Source: Alphaproteobacteria bacterium (lineage in GTDB: Bacteria; Pseudomonadota; Alphaproteobacteria; Rickettsiales; 21-14-0-20-44-7). Taken from it: a stretch of 19,389 bases of DNA. The translations under genes and the position numbers were made by a program. The notes under the pieces were generated by a model. That model saw only the letters and a program-made list of their open reading frames with translations. It made no database searches and was not told where the DNA came from. Shown piece by piece: positions 13,716 to 19,389 of the stretch (positions within the stretch are counted from its first letter, which is position 1; every line of letters starts with the position of its first letter). The DNA lies in the NCBI GenBank assembly GCA_013288575.1, contig JABDBO010000014.1, forward strand, positions 1-19,389, written 5' to 3'.

Positions 13716-14577
13716 ATTTTTTGATGAGCTTTTTCACATCATCACCCAAATCTTTCCGCTCTAGTGCAAAGGCAATTGTTGCTTCGATAAACCCAAGCTT
13801 GTTGCCGCAATCATAACGCTGGCCCTCAAATTTTACGGCATTATATTCATAAGTTTTTGCCATTTCTGCCATTGCATCAGTTAGCTGGATTTCACCACCC
13901 GCGCCTTTCTGTGTGCGGTCGAGATATTTGAATATATCGCTATCAAGAATATAACGCCCGATAATTGCCAAGTTTGACGGCGCATCTTCCGGCTTTGGTT
14001 TTTCCACCATACCTTTCACGCGCACAGAATTATTTTTCAACTCACCATTTGGAATAATAATACCATATTTATTAGTATCTTTTTTCTCAACTTCACCAAC
14101 TGCAATTATGCTGCTGCCGCTTTGTTCATAAGCTTCGCGCATTTGCTGTAAGCAAGGTTTTTTGCTCTTCATAATTTCATCCGGCAAGAGCACCGCAAAT
14201 GCTTCATCACCAATAAAATTGCGTGCACACCACACGGCATGGCCTAAACCTAATGGTTCTTGTTGGCGGATGAATGCTATGGAACCAGGCTCCGGCATCC
14301 AGCCAGTGGTTTGCTCCAACTCTTCTTTTTTGGCCTTATCGTTTAAGGCTTTTTGCAACTCATAATTATGGTCGAAATGGTTGTTGATAATATTTTTGTT
14401 GCGTCCGGTAATGAAAATAAACTCCTCAAAACCCGCAGCAATCGCTTCTTCAAAAACATATTGGATAATCGGCTTATCAACCAGCGTGAGCATTTCTTTC
14501 GGCATTGCCTTAGTGGCCGGTAAAAACCTGGTGCCAAGCCCGCCGACTGGGAAAACTGCTTTCTTTAACTTTTTCAT
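13708..14577 (-). CDS. galU: UTP-glucose-1-phosphate uridylyltransferase
   Basis: The 289-residue enzyme makes UDP-glucose from UTP and glucose-1-phosphate for envelope polysaccharides. The nucleotidyl-transfer motif GGLGTRFLPATKAMPKEM is at 12-29. Further family marks are KPIIQYVFEEAIAAGFEEFI, RQQEPLGLGHAVWCA, the metal-binding D133 in LLPDE, K193 in VEKP, the GEIQLTDA helix (228-235) and RYDCGNKLGF. Length and order match bacterial GalU. It lies upstream of, and overlaps by 8 bases, the methyltransferase gene, and diverges from the SDR-like gene with only 18 bases between start codons. AAGAG lies about 9 bases before its ATG. Confidence 0.97.
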   Translation of the reverse strand: MKKLKKAVFPVGGLGTRFLPATKAMPKEMLTLVDKPIIQYVFEEAIAAGFEEFIFITGRNKNIINNHFDHNYELQKALNDKAKKEELEQTTGWMPEPGSIAFIRQQEPLGLGHAVWCARNFIGDEAFAVLLPDEIMKSKKPCLQQMREAYEQSGSSIIAVGEVEKKDTNKYGIIIPNGELKNNSVRVKGMVEKPKPEDAPSNLAIIGRYILDSDIFKYLDRTQKGAGGEIQLTDAMAEMAKTYEYNAVKFEGQRYDCGNKLGFIEATIAFALERKDLGDDVKKLIKKYA

Positions 14578-14581
14578 ATCC

Positions 14582-14587
14582 TATACT
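14582..14587 (+). promoter_or_regulatory. TATACT -10 hexamer before the SDR-like gene
   Basis: TATACT ends 8 bases before ATG 14596, which puts the expected transcription start at or 1-2 bases before the start codon. No Shine-Dalgarno sequence is present. A clear -35 is not seen at 16-18 bases upstream. Confidence 0.4.
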
Positions 14588-14595
14588 CTTAAAAT

Positions 14596-15375
14596 ATGCG
14601 GCTATTTTGTTTTGGATTCGGTTATTCTGCAAGTTATTTTGCGCGTGCTTGTAAGTGGGAGAGCGTTTACGGCACTCATCGTGGTGATTTGCCATTGTCG
14701 CTTGAGGCGCGTGAAAAATTAGCAGAGGCGACTCACATATTGCTATCAATTCCACCAAATGAGAATGGTGATATAATTATTGGTGAAAAGTTCCCGGCGG
14801 CAAAATGGATTGGCTACTTAAGCACAACCGGAGTTTATGGAAATACTGATGGTGGTTGGGTGGATGAAACTTCTCCGTTAAAGCCAGCGAATGACCGTTC
14901 AAAATGGCGGGTGCTAGCTGAAAACCAATGGTTGCAAACTGGTCTACCAGTTCATATTTTTCGCCTGTCAGGGATTTATGGGCTAGGCAGAAGCGCGATT
15001 GATGAGTTGAAAAAAGGAACAGCGCGCCGAATTGCCAAGCCGAACCAATTTTTCTCGCGGATTCATGTTGAAGATATCGCGCAAATTTTAGCCGCATCAG
15101 TTAAAAACCCAACGCCAGGTGAAATTTTCAATTGCGCTGATGATTTACCGGCGCCAGCGGCTGAAGTGGTTGAATATGCAGCAAAATTAATGGGGATTGA
15201 ACCGCCGCCATCAGTGCCGTTTGAAGAGGCTGAAATGTCAGAAATGGCACGCAGTTTCTATTTAAGCTCGCGCCGGGTGAAGAATGATAAAATCAAAAAA
15301 ATACTGAATGTTAGCTTAAAATACCCAGATTATAAACAGGGCCTTGCCGCCATTTGGCATGAAACTTGCCTCTAA
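14596..15375 (+). CDS. SDR-like NAD(P)-binding epimerase-family protein (YeeZ-like)
   Basis: The 259-residue protein has an N-terminal Rossmann motif (FGFGYSASYFA, 6-16) and LLSIPPNENG. It then has GYLSTTGVYGNTDGGWVDET (73-92), FRLSGIYGLGRSAIDELKKG, FSRIHVEDIA (153-162) and a long tail conserved in alphaproteobacteria (ARSFYLSSRRVKNDKIKKIL, YPDYKQGL). It belongs to the extended-SDR/NAD-epimerase superfamily near E. coli YeeZ. The usual YxxxK catalytic pair is not evident after the STTG strand (the region reads NDRSKWRVLAEN), so the chemistry may differ from standard epimerases. The substrate is unknown. It diverges from galU, and 18 bases hold both starts. Confidence 0.85.
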   Translation: MRLFCFGFGYSASYFARACKWESVYGTHRGDLPLSLEAREKLAEATHILLSIPPNENGDIIIGEKFPAAKWIGYLSTTGVYGNTDGGWVDETSPLKPANDRSKWRVLAENQWLQTGLPVHIFRLSGIYGLGRSAIDELKKGTARRIAKPNQFFSRIHVEDIAQILAASVKNPTPGEIFNCADDLPAPAAEVVEYAAKLMGIEPPPSVPFEEAEMSEMARSFYLSSRRVKNDKIKKILNVSLKYPDYKQGLAAIWHETCL

Positions 15376-15413
15376 TTTACTGTTTATAAACCATTTCTGG
15401 GGAAAATACGGTA

Positions 15414-15728
15414 ATGAAAAAGATTTTTTCGATAGTCTTCGCCACATTTTTGGCCGCATGCAGCACTATTAATAGTATGCCAGCAGTTCATAATCCTGCG
15501 CCAAAAACCACAGCTTCTATGTCTGATGATTTTAGCGACGATACAAAAAATTGGCGTGCCAAAGTTGCTGATTTTGTATATCCGGAAGTTAACCACAAAT
15601 ATCATGCTGATCCGGTTCCGGAAGTTATACCGCAGCCATATTGCTATAAAACTTGGGATAAACCAGTTTGCTATACGCAGCCAGAACTTGGCCAGGACGC
15701 AAGGCTTATTGGCGTCTCTGCTAATTAA
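15414..15728 (+). CDS. Small lipoprotein, unknown function
   Basis: The 104-residue product has a lipoprotein signal peptide (MKKIFSIVFATFLAAC, lipobox LAAC, C16). The mature part is polar and ends with YCYKTWDKPVCY...ARLIGVSAN, with two cysteines nine residues apart that could form a disulfide. The YCYxT...CY...RLIG ending recalls small alphaproteobacterial lipoproteins of unknown function, from memory. GGGG lies about 11 bases before ATG 15414. It follows the SDR-like gene by 38 bases on the same strand and may be co-transcribed. Downstream is the GC-rich hairpin array. Confidence 0.8.
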   Translation: MKKIFSIVFATFLAACSTINSMPAVHNPAPKTTASMSDDFSDDTKNWRAKVADFVYPEVNHKYHADPVPEVIPQPYCYKTWDKPVCYTQPELGQDARLIGVSAN

Positions 15729-15751
15729 TTCCACTCATATATGTAATGCTA

Positions 15752-15831
15752 TGGGCTCCGAGCACGCAGTGCGAAGGCGAGGGCAAGGCCCGGTTAGCTA
15801 GCCCGAAGGGCGGCGCGGCGCTTGAGCGCAA
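15752..15831. repeat. GC-rich hairpin array, copy B of the dispersed repeat
   Basis: In the gap between two convergent genes lie four short hairpins in a row: GCAC-GCA-GTGC (15762-15772), GGGC-AAG-GCCC (15781-15791), GCCC-GAA-GGGC (15801-15811) and GCGC-TTGA-GCGC (15818-15829). Their starts are 17-20 bases apart. The second and third arms can also pair with each other. The core CCGAG-N7-TGCGAAGGCGAG at 15758-15781 matches the element at 4343-4366. No T-tract makes it a classic terminator. Confidence 0.6.
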
Positions 15832-15842
15832 TTAAAATTTAG

Positions 15843-16100
15843 CTACCCAGCTAAAAGCTTATCCAATTCACCCGTATCGTTTAGCGCGTGTAAATCATCA
15901 CAGCCGCCAATATGTTTGCCATTGATGAAAATCTGCGGCACGGTTTTGCGGCCGCCCGCTTTTTTCACCATTTCTTCAACCAATTTGGTGTCATGCGTAA
16001 TGTCGATTTCGTCAAAATCCTGCCCCTTAATCTCAAGCAGTTTTTTAGCCTTAACGCAGTAAGGGCAGTAATCTTTGGTGTAAATTTCGATTTTAGCCAT
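15843..16100 (-). CDS. grxC: Glutaredoxin 3
   Basis: The 85-residue protein is a class I dithiol glutaredoxin that reduces disulfides and glutathionylated thiols in the cytosol using glutathione. It reads IEIYTKDYCPYCVKAKKLL with the active site CPYC (11-14). Further marks are the cis-Pro segment KTVPQIFINGKHIGG and the glutathione-binding GGCDDLHAL. Length and motifs match GrxC. AGGAG lies 6 bases before ATG 16100; the frame is open to 16229 but that overlaps purH. The promoter is face-to-face with that of purH. Confidence 0.95.
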   Translation of the reverse strand: MAKIEIYTKDYCPYCVKAKKLLEIKGQDFDEIDITHDTKLVEEMVKKAGGRKTVPQIFINGKHIGGCDDLHALNDTGELDKLLAG

Positions 16101-16128
16101 ATGTATCTCCTGTTGAAATATACTGTAT

Positions 16129-16156
16129 AGTATAATATTAGACTGGTCATGATCAA
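16129..16156 (-). promoter_or_regulatory. Promoter of glutaredoxin gene
   Basis: On the minus strand TTGATC (16151-16156) and TATACT (16129-16134) are 16 bases apart. The expected start near 16122 would give a leader of about 21 bases containing AGGAG. The -35 lies inside the first codons of purH. The -10 overlaps the purH TATAAT at 16131-16136. Confidence 0.55.
16131..16136 (+). promoter_or_regulatory. TATAAT -10 hexamer of purH
   Basis: A perfect TATAAT ends 12 bases before the purH ATG, giving a leader of only about 5 bases and no Shine-Dalgarno site. ATACT-GTAT-AGTAT (16120-16133) forms an inverted repeat across both -10 regions and could be an operator. Confidence 0.45.
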
Positions 16157-17678
16157 AATCAAGACTGCACTCATTTCTGTTTCCGATAAAACCGGTATTG
16201 TTGAATTTGCTAAAGCGTTGAATGCGCATGGGGTAAAACTCATTTCAACCGGTGGCACTTCCAAAGCATTGAAAGATGCTGGTTTACAAGTTTCCGATAT
16301 TTCTGAAATCACCGGCTTTCCGGAAATTATGGATGGGCGAGTAAAAACTCTCCACCCAAAAGTTCACGGTGCATTACTTGGAGTGCGCGATAACAAAGAA
16401 CATTTGCAAGCTATGCAACTACACGGTATTGGCGAAATTGATATGGTGGTAGTGAACCTCTACCCGTTTGAAGCAACCGTTGCGCGCGGGGCAGAATTTC
16501 ATGAAGTGATCGAAAATATTGATATCGGCGGCCCATCGATGATTCGCTCAGCCGCGAAAAATCACAAATATGTCGTCGTCGTTACTGACCCAGCAGATTA
16601 TCCAAAGCTAGAAAATGAACTTAAAAACGCCGGCGGAATTTCAGCCAAAAATTCTGAAGATTTGGCAGCCAAAGCATTTTCGCGCACTGCCGCTTATGAT
16701 AGCGCGATTTCCAATTGGTTCACTGGCCAGCGCTTAAATGCAAAATTTCCTGAGCAATTAAATATTAACGCAAAGCTTCGCCAAACTTTGCGTTATGGTG
16801 AAAACCCACATCAGGATGCGGCGTTTTATGTTACTGATGCAGATATTCCAGGCATTGCCAATGCCGAGCAATTACAAGGCAAGGAACTTTCATATAATAA
16901 TATCAATGATACCGATGCGGCATTTTTGCTGGTTGAAGAATTTGAAAATCCGGCAGTAGCAATTATCAAACACGCTAATCCATGCGGAGTGGCAACTGCT
17001 ACAAATTTAGCTGAAGCTTATCGCAAAGCTTTGGCGGCAGATTCGGTTTCAGCTTTCGGCGGAATTATTGCATTGAACCGCGAAATTGATGCAGAAACTG
17101 CCGAAGAAATTGCCAAGTTATTTGCTGAGGTAATAATCGCCCCAGCAGTGAGTGAAAAAGCAAAAGAGATTTTCGCCACGAAGAAAAATCTTCGTGTGCT
17201 GGTTACCAATCAAAAATCAAAAATCAAAAACCAAAAATCATTTAAATCAGTTGCTGGTGGTATGCTCGTGCAAGATCTAGATGATGCAAATATTACGCTG
17301 GCTGATCTTAAAACAGTTTCAAAACGCGCGCCAACTGAGGCTGAAATTAAAGATCTGCTCTTCGCATTCAAAGTGGTCAAACACGTAAAATCAAACGCCA
17401 TCGTTACTGTTCATAACGAAACCACAACCGGAATTGGTGCTGGCCAAATGAACCGGGTAGGGAGTGTTGAAATTGCCGTGAAAGGCGGCGTACAGGGACA
17501 TGTATTGGCAAGCGATGCATTCTTCCCATTTGCTGATGGTGTTGAAGTGGCTGCTAAAGCTGGCATTACTGCTATTATCCATCCGGGTGGATCAGTGCGT
17601 GACCCGGAAGTGTTTGCTGCCGCTGATGCTGCTGGAATTGCCATGGTTGTAACCGGAAAACGAGTGTTCTGGCACTAA
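16149..17678 (+). CDS. purH: Bifunctional AICAR formyltransferase/IMP cyclohydrolase
   Basis: The 509-residue enzyme carries out the last two steps of IMP synthesis. The N-terminal IMP cyclohydrolase part has ALISVSDKTGIVEFAKAL, ISTGGTSKAL, GFPEIMDGRVKTLHPKVHGA and IDIGGPSMIRSAAKN. The AICAR transformylase part has LRYGENPHQDAAFY, the catalytic pair K274-H275 in IIKHANPCG, SAFGGIIALN, KHVKSNAIV, GIGAGQMNRVGS and the end DAAGIAMVVTGKRVFWH. Length and order are normal. One oddity is that residues 354-364 (NQKSKIKNQKS) are encoded by a heptanucleotide tandem repeat, in a linker that is usually Gly/Pro-rich. It consumes 10-formyl-THF, the same cofactor that PurU breaks down. Confidence 0.97.
   Translation: MIKIKTALISVSDKTGIVEFAKALNAHGVKLISTGGTSKALKDAGLQVSDISEITGFPEIMDGRVKTLHPKVHGALLGVRDNKEHLQAMQLHGIGEIDMVVVNLYPFEATVARGAEFHEVIENIDIGGPSMIRSAAKNHKYVVVVTDPADYPKLENELKNAGGISAKNSEDLAAKAFSRTAAYDSAISNWFTGQRLNAKFPEQLNINAKLRQTLRYGENPHQDAAFYVTDADIPGIANAEQLQGKELSYNNINDTDAAFLLVEEFENPAVAIIKHANPCGVATATNLAEAYRKALAADSVSAFGGIIALNREIDAETAEEIAKLFAEVIIAPAVSEKAKEIFATKKNLRVLVTNQKSKIKNQKSFKSVAGGMLVQDLDDANITLADLKTVSKRAPTEAEIKDLLFAFKVVKHVKSNAIVTVHNETTTGIGAGQMNRVGSVEIAVKGGVQGHVLASDAFFPFADGVEVAAKAGITAIIHPGGSVRDPEVFAAADAAGIAMVVTGKRVFWH
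17209..17240 (+). repeat. Heptanucleotide tandem repeat inside purH
   Basis: ATCAAAA occurs at 17209, 17216 and 17223, then the variant ACCAAAA at 17230 and a partial ATCA at 17237, making about 4.5 units in frame. Because 7 is not a multiple of 3, gain or loss of one unit would shift the reading frame. Confidence 0.9.
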
Positions 17679-17699
17679 AATAGAAAACTAAGAGGATTT

Positions 17700-18383
17700 A
17701 TGAAAATAATAAAATTGAGTTTTGCATCCGCCTTGATGGCGCTTGGTGCTTGCACGCATGTTGGGCAAACCTGGGTGCGTGATTATGACGGCAATCAGCT
17801 TAGCATTACTTCCGGCAAAGTTGGGAGTGACGAGCATTTTATAAATATTACTAATACTAATCGCACATGGGTTGGATCTTATAAAGGCGGTGAGTATATG
17901 GTTCCAGCGCGCAAAGAATTCTTAAAATCAGTTGCAGAAAGCGAAGCTAGCCAAATTTGCAAAGGCAATTTCGCACCGACAAAAGATATTTCCTATGAAA
18001 TGCTTGACCGCAGCCCAGGGCTGTTTGGTGATGGTTTGTTAGGTTATGCAGTGGCTTCCGCATTATCGGAATATGAAAACTTGCCAACTGCGGCTCACTA
18101 CCATTTCCAATGTCCAAATGATGACGGTTATGATGCGGCAAAAGCAATTGCGCCATCGGCAGCTTTAATAAGCACCACTACAATTGAACAAACTATTGTT
18201 ACGGGCGGTATGCCGCAACCACAAACTCCGGCACCAGTTGCACCAAATGCTGCTCAGCAGAATGCAGTTCCAGCACCTGTAGCAACACCGGATGCTGCAA
18301 CTGCAGCTCCAGCAACAACTCAACCAACTACGCCCACCAATGTTCCCTATCAAGGAGGTTATTTAAATGCGCCAAAAAACTAA
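17700..18383 (+). CDS. Lipoprotein with Pro/Ala/Thr/Gln-rich tail, unknown function
   Basis: The 227-residue product has a lipoprotein signal peptide (lipobox LGAC, C18). A folded part of about 130 residues follows (VRDYDGNQLSITSGKVGSDE, WVGSYKGGEYMVPARKEFLK, SQICKGNFAP, AAHYHFQCPND), with two cysteines that may pair. The last 65 residues are low in complexity and rich in Pro, Ala, Thr and Gln, a likely flexible or wall-spanning tail. I do not recognise the folded part. GAGG lies 5 bases before the ATG. It starts 21 bases after purH, and its last 17 bases overlap the next lipoprotein gene. The two lipoproteins are probably translated together. Confidence 0.82.
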   Translation: MKIIKLSFASALMALGACTHVGQTWVRDYDGNQLSITSGKVGSDEHFINITNTNRTWVGSYKGGEYMVPARKEFLKSVAESEASQICKGNFAPTKDISYEMLDRSPGLFGDGLLGYAVASALSEYENLPTAAHYHFQCPNDDGYDAAKAIAPSAALISTTTIEQTIVTGGMPQPQTPAPVAPNAAQQNAVPAPVATPDAATAAPATTQPTTPTNVPYQGGYLNAPKN

Positions 18384-18771
18384 ATTTCTAATTATCGCAG
18401 TTTTGCTTTCATCATGCGGGCATCTTGACCCAACTCCTTACCAGGCTTCAGATCAAGGAGGTTTTGGTTATGTTGACCGCCCAATTGCGACTGGTCAATA
18501 TGAAATTCAAGTGAGGGGAAATACTGCCACTTCTGCTTATACGCTTGAACGTTATTTTAATCACCGTGCCACTGAATTATGCGGAGGTGATAATTATGAA
18601 AGTTTCATAAAACATGAGAAAGAAACTGAAATTCATGATGGCCGTTTAACAGGATATTATTTTACTCCTACAACAACCTCAGCAATTCCTATGGTAACCG
18701 GAACTGTCACTTGCAAATCGGCATTGCCGCAAGCAGGTATCGTGCCGATAGTGCCGCCAGTTGCTCAATAG
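18367..18771 (+). CDS. CC0125/CC1285-like lipoprotein
   Basis: The 134-residue product has a lipoprotein signal peptide (lipobox LSSC, C17). The start of the mature part, DPTPYQASDQGGFGYVDRPI, and YEIQVRGNTATSAYTLERYF...RATELCGGDNYESF follow the pattern I recall for the CC0125/CC1285 lipoprotein family of Caulobacter and relatives (PTPYQ...GYGY...YRVSFRGNSATS...RAAELT...GYDYF). Function is unknown. A perfect AAGGAGG lies 8 bases before ATG 18367, inside the last codons of the upstream lipoprotein, so the start is well supported. The upstream gene overlaps by 17 bases. Confidence 0.88.
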   Translation: MRQKTKFLIIAVLLSSCGHLDPTPYQASDQGGFGYVDRPIATGQYEIQVRGNTATSAYTLERYFNHRATELCGGDNYESFIKHEKETEIHDGRLTGYYFTPTTTSAIPMVTGTVTCKSALPQAGIVPIVPPVAQ

Positions 18772-18802
18772 AGTATCGCCCAGAATTACATAGCCGACCA
18801 GT

Positions 18803-18845
18803 GTTTTTACATTAAAAACCTATATAACTCAATATTGTAATATTG
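18803..18845. other. Two small AT-rich hairpins after the lipoprotein genes
   Basis: GTTTTTA-CAT-TAAAAAC (18803-18819) and CAATATT-GT-AATATTG (18830-18845) are perfect 7-bp inverted repeats. Neither is GC-rich or followed by a T-tract, so termination is possible but weakly supported. Confidence 0.35.
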
Positions 18846-18862
18846 GGGTAATAATCGTTTTG

Positions 18863-18868
18863 TAGAAT
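18863..18868 (+). promoter_or_regulatory. TAGAAT -10 hexamer before the last gene
   Basis: TAGAAT ends 6 bases before ATG 18875, giving an expected start of transcription at the ATG. The -35 region is weak (TATTGG at 18841). Confidence 0.35.
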
Positions 18869-18874
18869 AGCAGG

Positions 18875-19389
18875 ATGTTAAGAGTTTACTTAAACAGACA
18901 TGAACATTCCGGCGGCAATAATGATGAAAGATTATACCGCGAAATGCCCACGGAGTTAATTTCTTTAAGTGGTAAGGGCTTGGTTCGACGCAATCGCATC
19001 CCGAAAGATCTTGCGGCGATGATGGGTGAAGACGAAGAGATATTGATTATCAGTGGGCCTAAGAAACGGCATATCGACACTATCACACCGCTGAAATCTG
19101 CACCAAAATTAAAAGACCGTGTGCATGGCCCAATTTTGGACCAGCGTTTGCGCGAGATAGATTTTGGTTCCGAAGATGCAAAATACCAAAAAGAGAGAAG
19201 AAAATACCGGCAGAGCGGGATGCAGCTTCTTGAAGAAATTTACGGTCGCAAAGGTAAGGACGGTTCTCCAGATGAAATTTTTTCTTCTGCGGTTTTTCCT
19301 AAAGTGCCATTCAATGGCAAATATGCGGATGGCCAAAGCCTTGAAGCATGCGAAAGAGATGCCAGAAGTTTCATCGCCGCAGTTCGCGA
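18875..19389 (+). CDS. Histidine-phosphatase-superfamily protein, partial (3' end beyond the window)
   Basis: An open frame begins at ATG 18875 and runs 171 codons to the right edge. It resembles the phosphoglycerate-mutase-like histidine phosphatases: LRVYLNRHEHS at the N-terminus, where the family has LVRHGE; EEILIISGPKKRHIDTI (54-70), where it has the SxPxxRxxxT segment with the second Arg (R65); and DQRLREIDFGSED (89-101), matching the D-RLRE-DFG motif with E94. DGQSLEACERDARSFI (152-167) is the usual GESLEEVxxRxxxFL helix. The catalytic RHG reads R8-H9-E10, and about 40 residues lie between it and the second motif. Substrate unknown; may be a phosphatase or mutase. The C-terminal catalytic His lies beyond the window. 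Confidence 0.78.
   Translation, partial: MLRVYLNRHEHSGGNNDERLYREMPTELISLSGKGLVRRNRIPKDLAAMMGEDEEILIISGPKKRHIDTITPLKSAPKLKDRVHGPILDQRLREIDFGSEDAKYQKERRKYRQSGMQLLEEIYGRKGKDGSPDEIFSSAVFPKVPFNGKYADGQSLEACERDARSFIAAVR

Noticed and set aside
1..19389. CRISPR array, insertion sequence or prophage
   Set aside because: I found no regularly spaced repeats of 25-40 bases, no transposase or integrase motif and no phage structural gene in any frame.

Overview
The window looks like a chromosomal stretch of a low-GC alphaproteobacterium. The evidence is the combination of MetX-MetW methionine genes, a chorismate mutase fused to a second domain next to a HisC-type aminotransferase, a FYETPLG-type methyltransferase beside galU, a YeeZ-like nucleotide-sugar-type protein and a CC0125/CC1285-like lipoprotein. 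These arrangements and families are ones I recall from Rhodospirillales and Micavibrio-like genomes. The order cannot be fixed from sequence alone. The organism makes its own methionine, aromatic or histidine intermediates and purines, so it is not a strongly reduced endosymbiont. I see no transposase, integrase, phage gene or CRISPR array. No gene-free stretch exceeds about 200 bases.

Layout. 1-4063: an unknown partial gene (-), an AhpD-like carboxymuconolactone decarboxylase (-), a short conserved alphaproteobacterial protein (+), an HSL-family esterase (+), and a hybrid histidine kinase with an ethylene-receptor-like membrane domain (-). 4168-4620: tRNA-Ser(GGA) (-), a GC-rich repeat, and a tiny VirB7-like lipoprotein (+). 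4622-8246: a minus-strand block read in the order HAD hydrolase, metX, metW, two-domain lipoprotein, GNAT acetyltransferase. 8287-10110: chorismate mutase fusion and hisC (+), separated by a dense inverted repeat. 10112-11411: a terminator hairpin, a small periplasmic protein (-) and purU (-). 11431-15375: envelope sugar genes, namely a GT4 glycosyltransferase (+), an unknown (-), a methyltransferase and galU (-, overlapping), and an SDR-like protein (+). 15414-19389: a lipoprotein (+), an array of mini-hairpins, glutaredoxin (-), purH (+), two overlapping lipoproteins (+) and a partial histidine-phosphatase-like gene (+).

Themes. Amino-acid supply (metX, metW, chorismate mutase, hisC) and one-carbon/purine supply (purU gives formate, purH uses 10-formyl-THF) sit among cell-envelope genes (galU, GT4, five lipoproteins). 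Many start codons lack a Shine-Dalgarno sequence and lie a few bases after a TATAAT-like hexamer, so leaderless transcription seems common here, while other genes such as glutaredoxin and the 18367 lipoprotein have clear Shine-Dalgarno sites.

No obvious new multi-gene system is present. The observations most worth a second look are: the ethylene-receptor-like kinase with an Asp-to-Asn change in the ligand site; a dispersed GC-rich element with core CCGAG-N7-TGCGAAGGCGAG, one copy of which is followed by evenly spaced mini-hairpins; a heptanucleotide tandem repeat inside purH; the AGAAC repeat cluster before hisC; and a lipoprotein that joins a sunset-like and a Rap1a/Tai-like domain.
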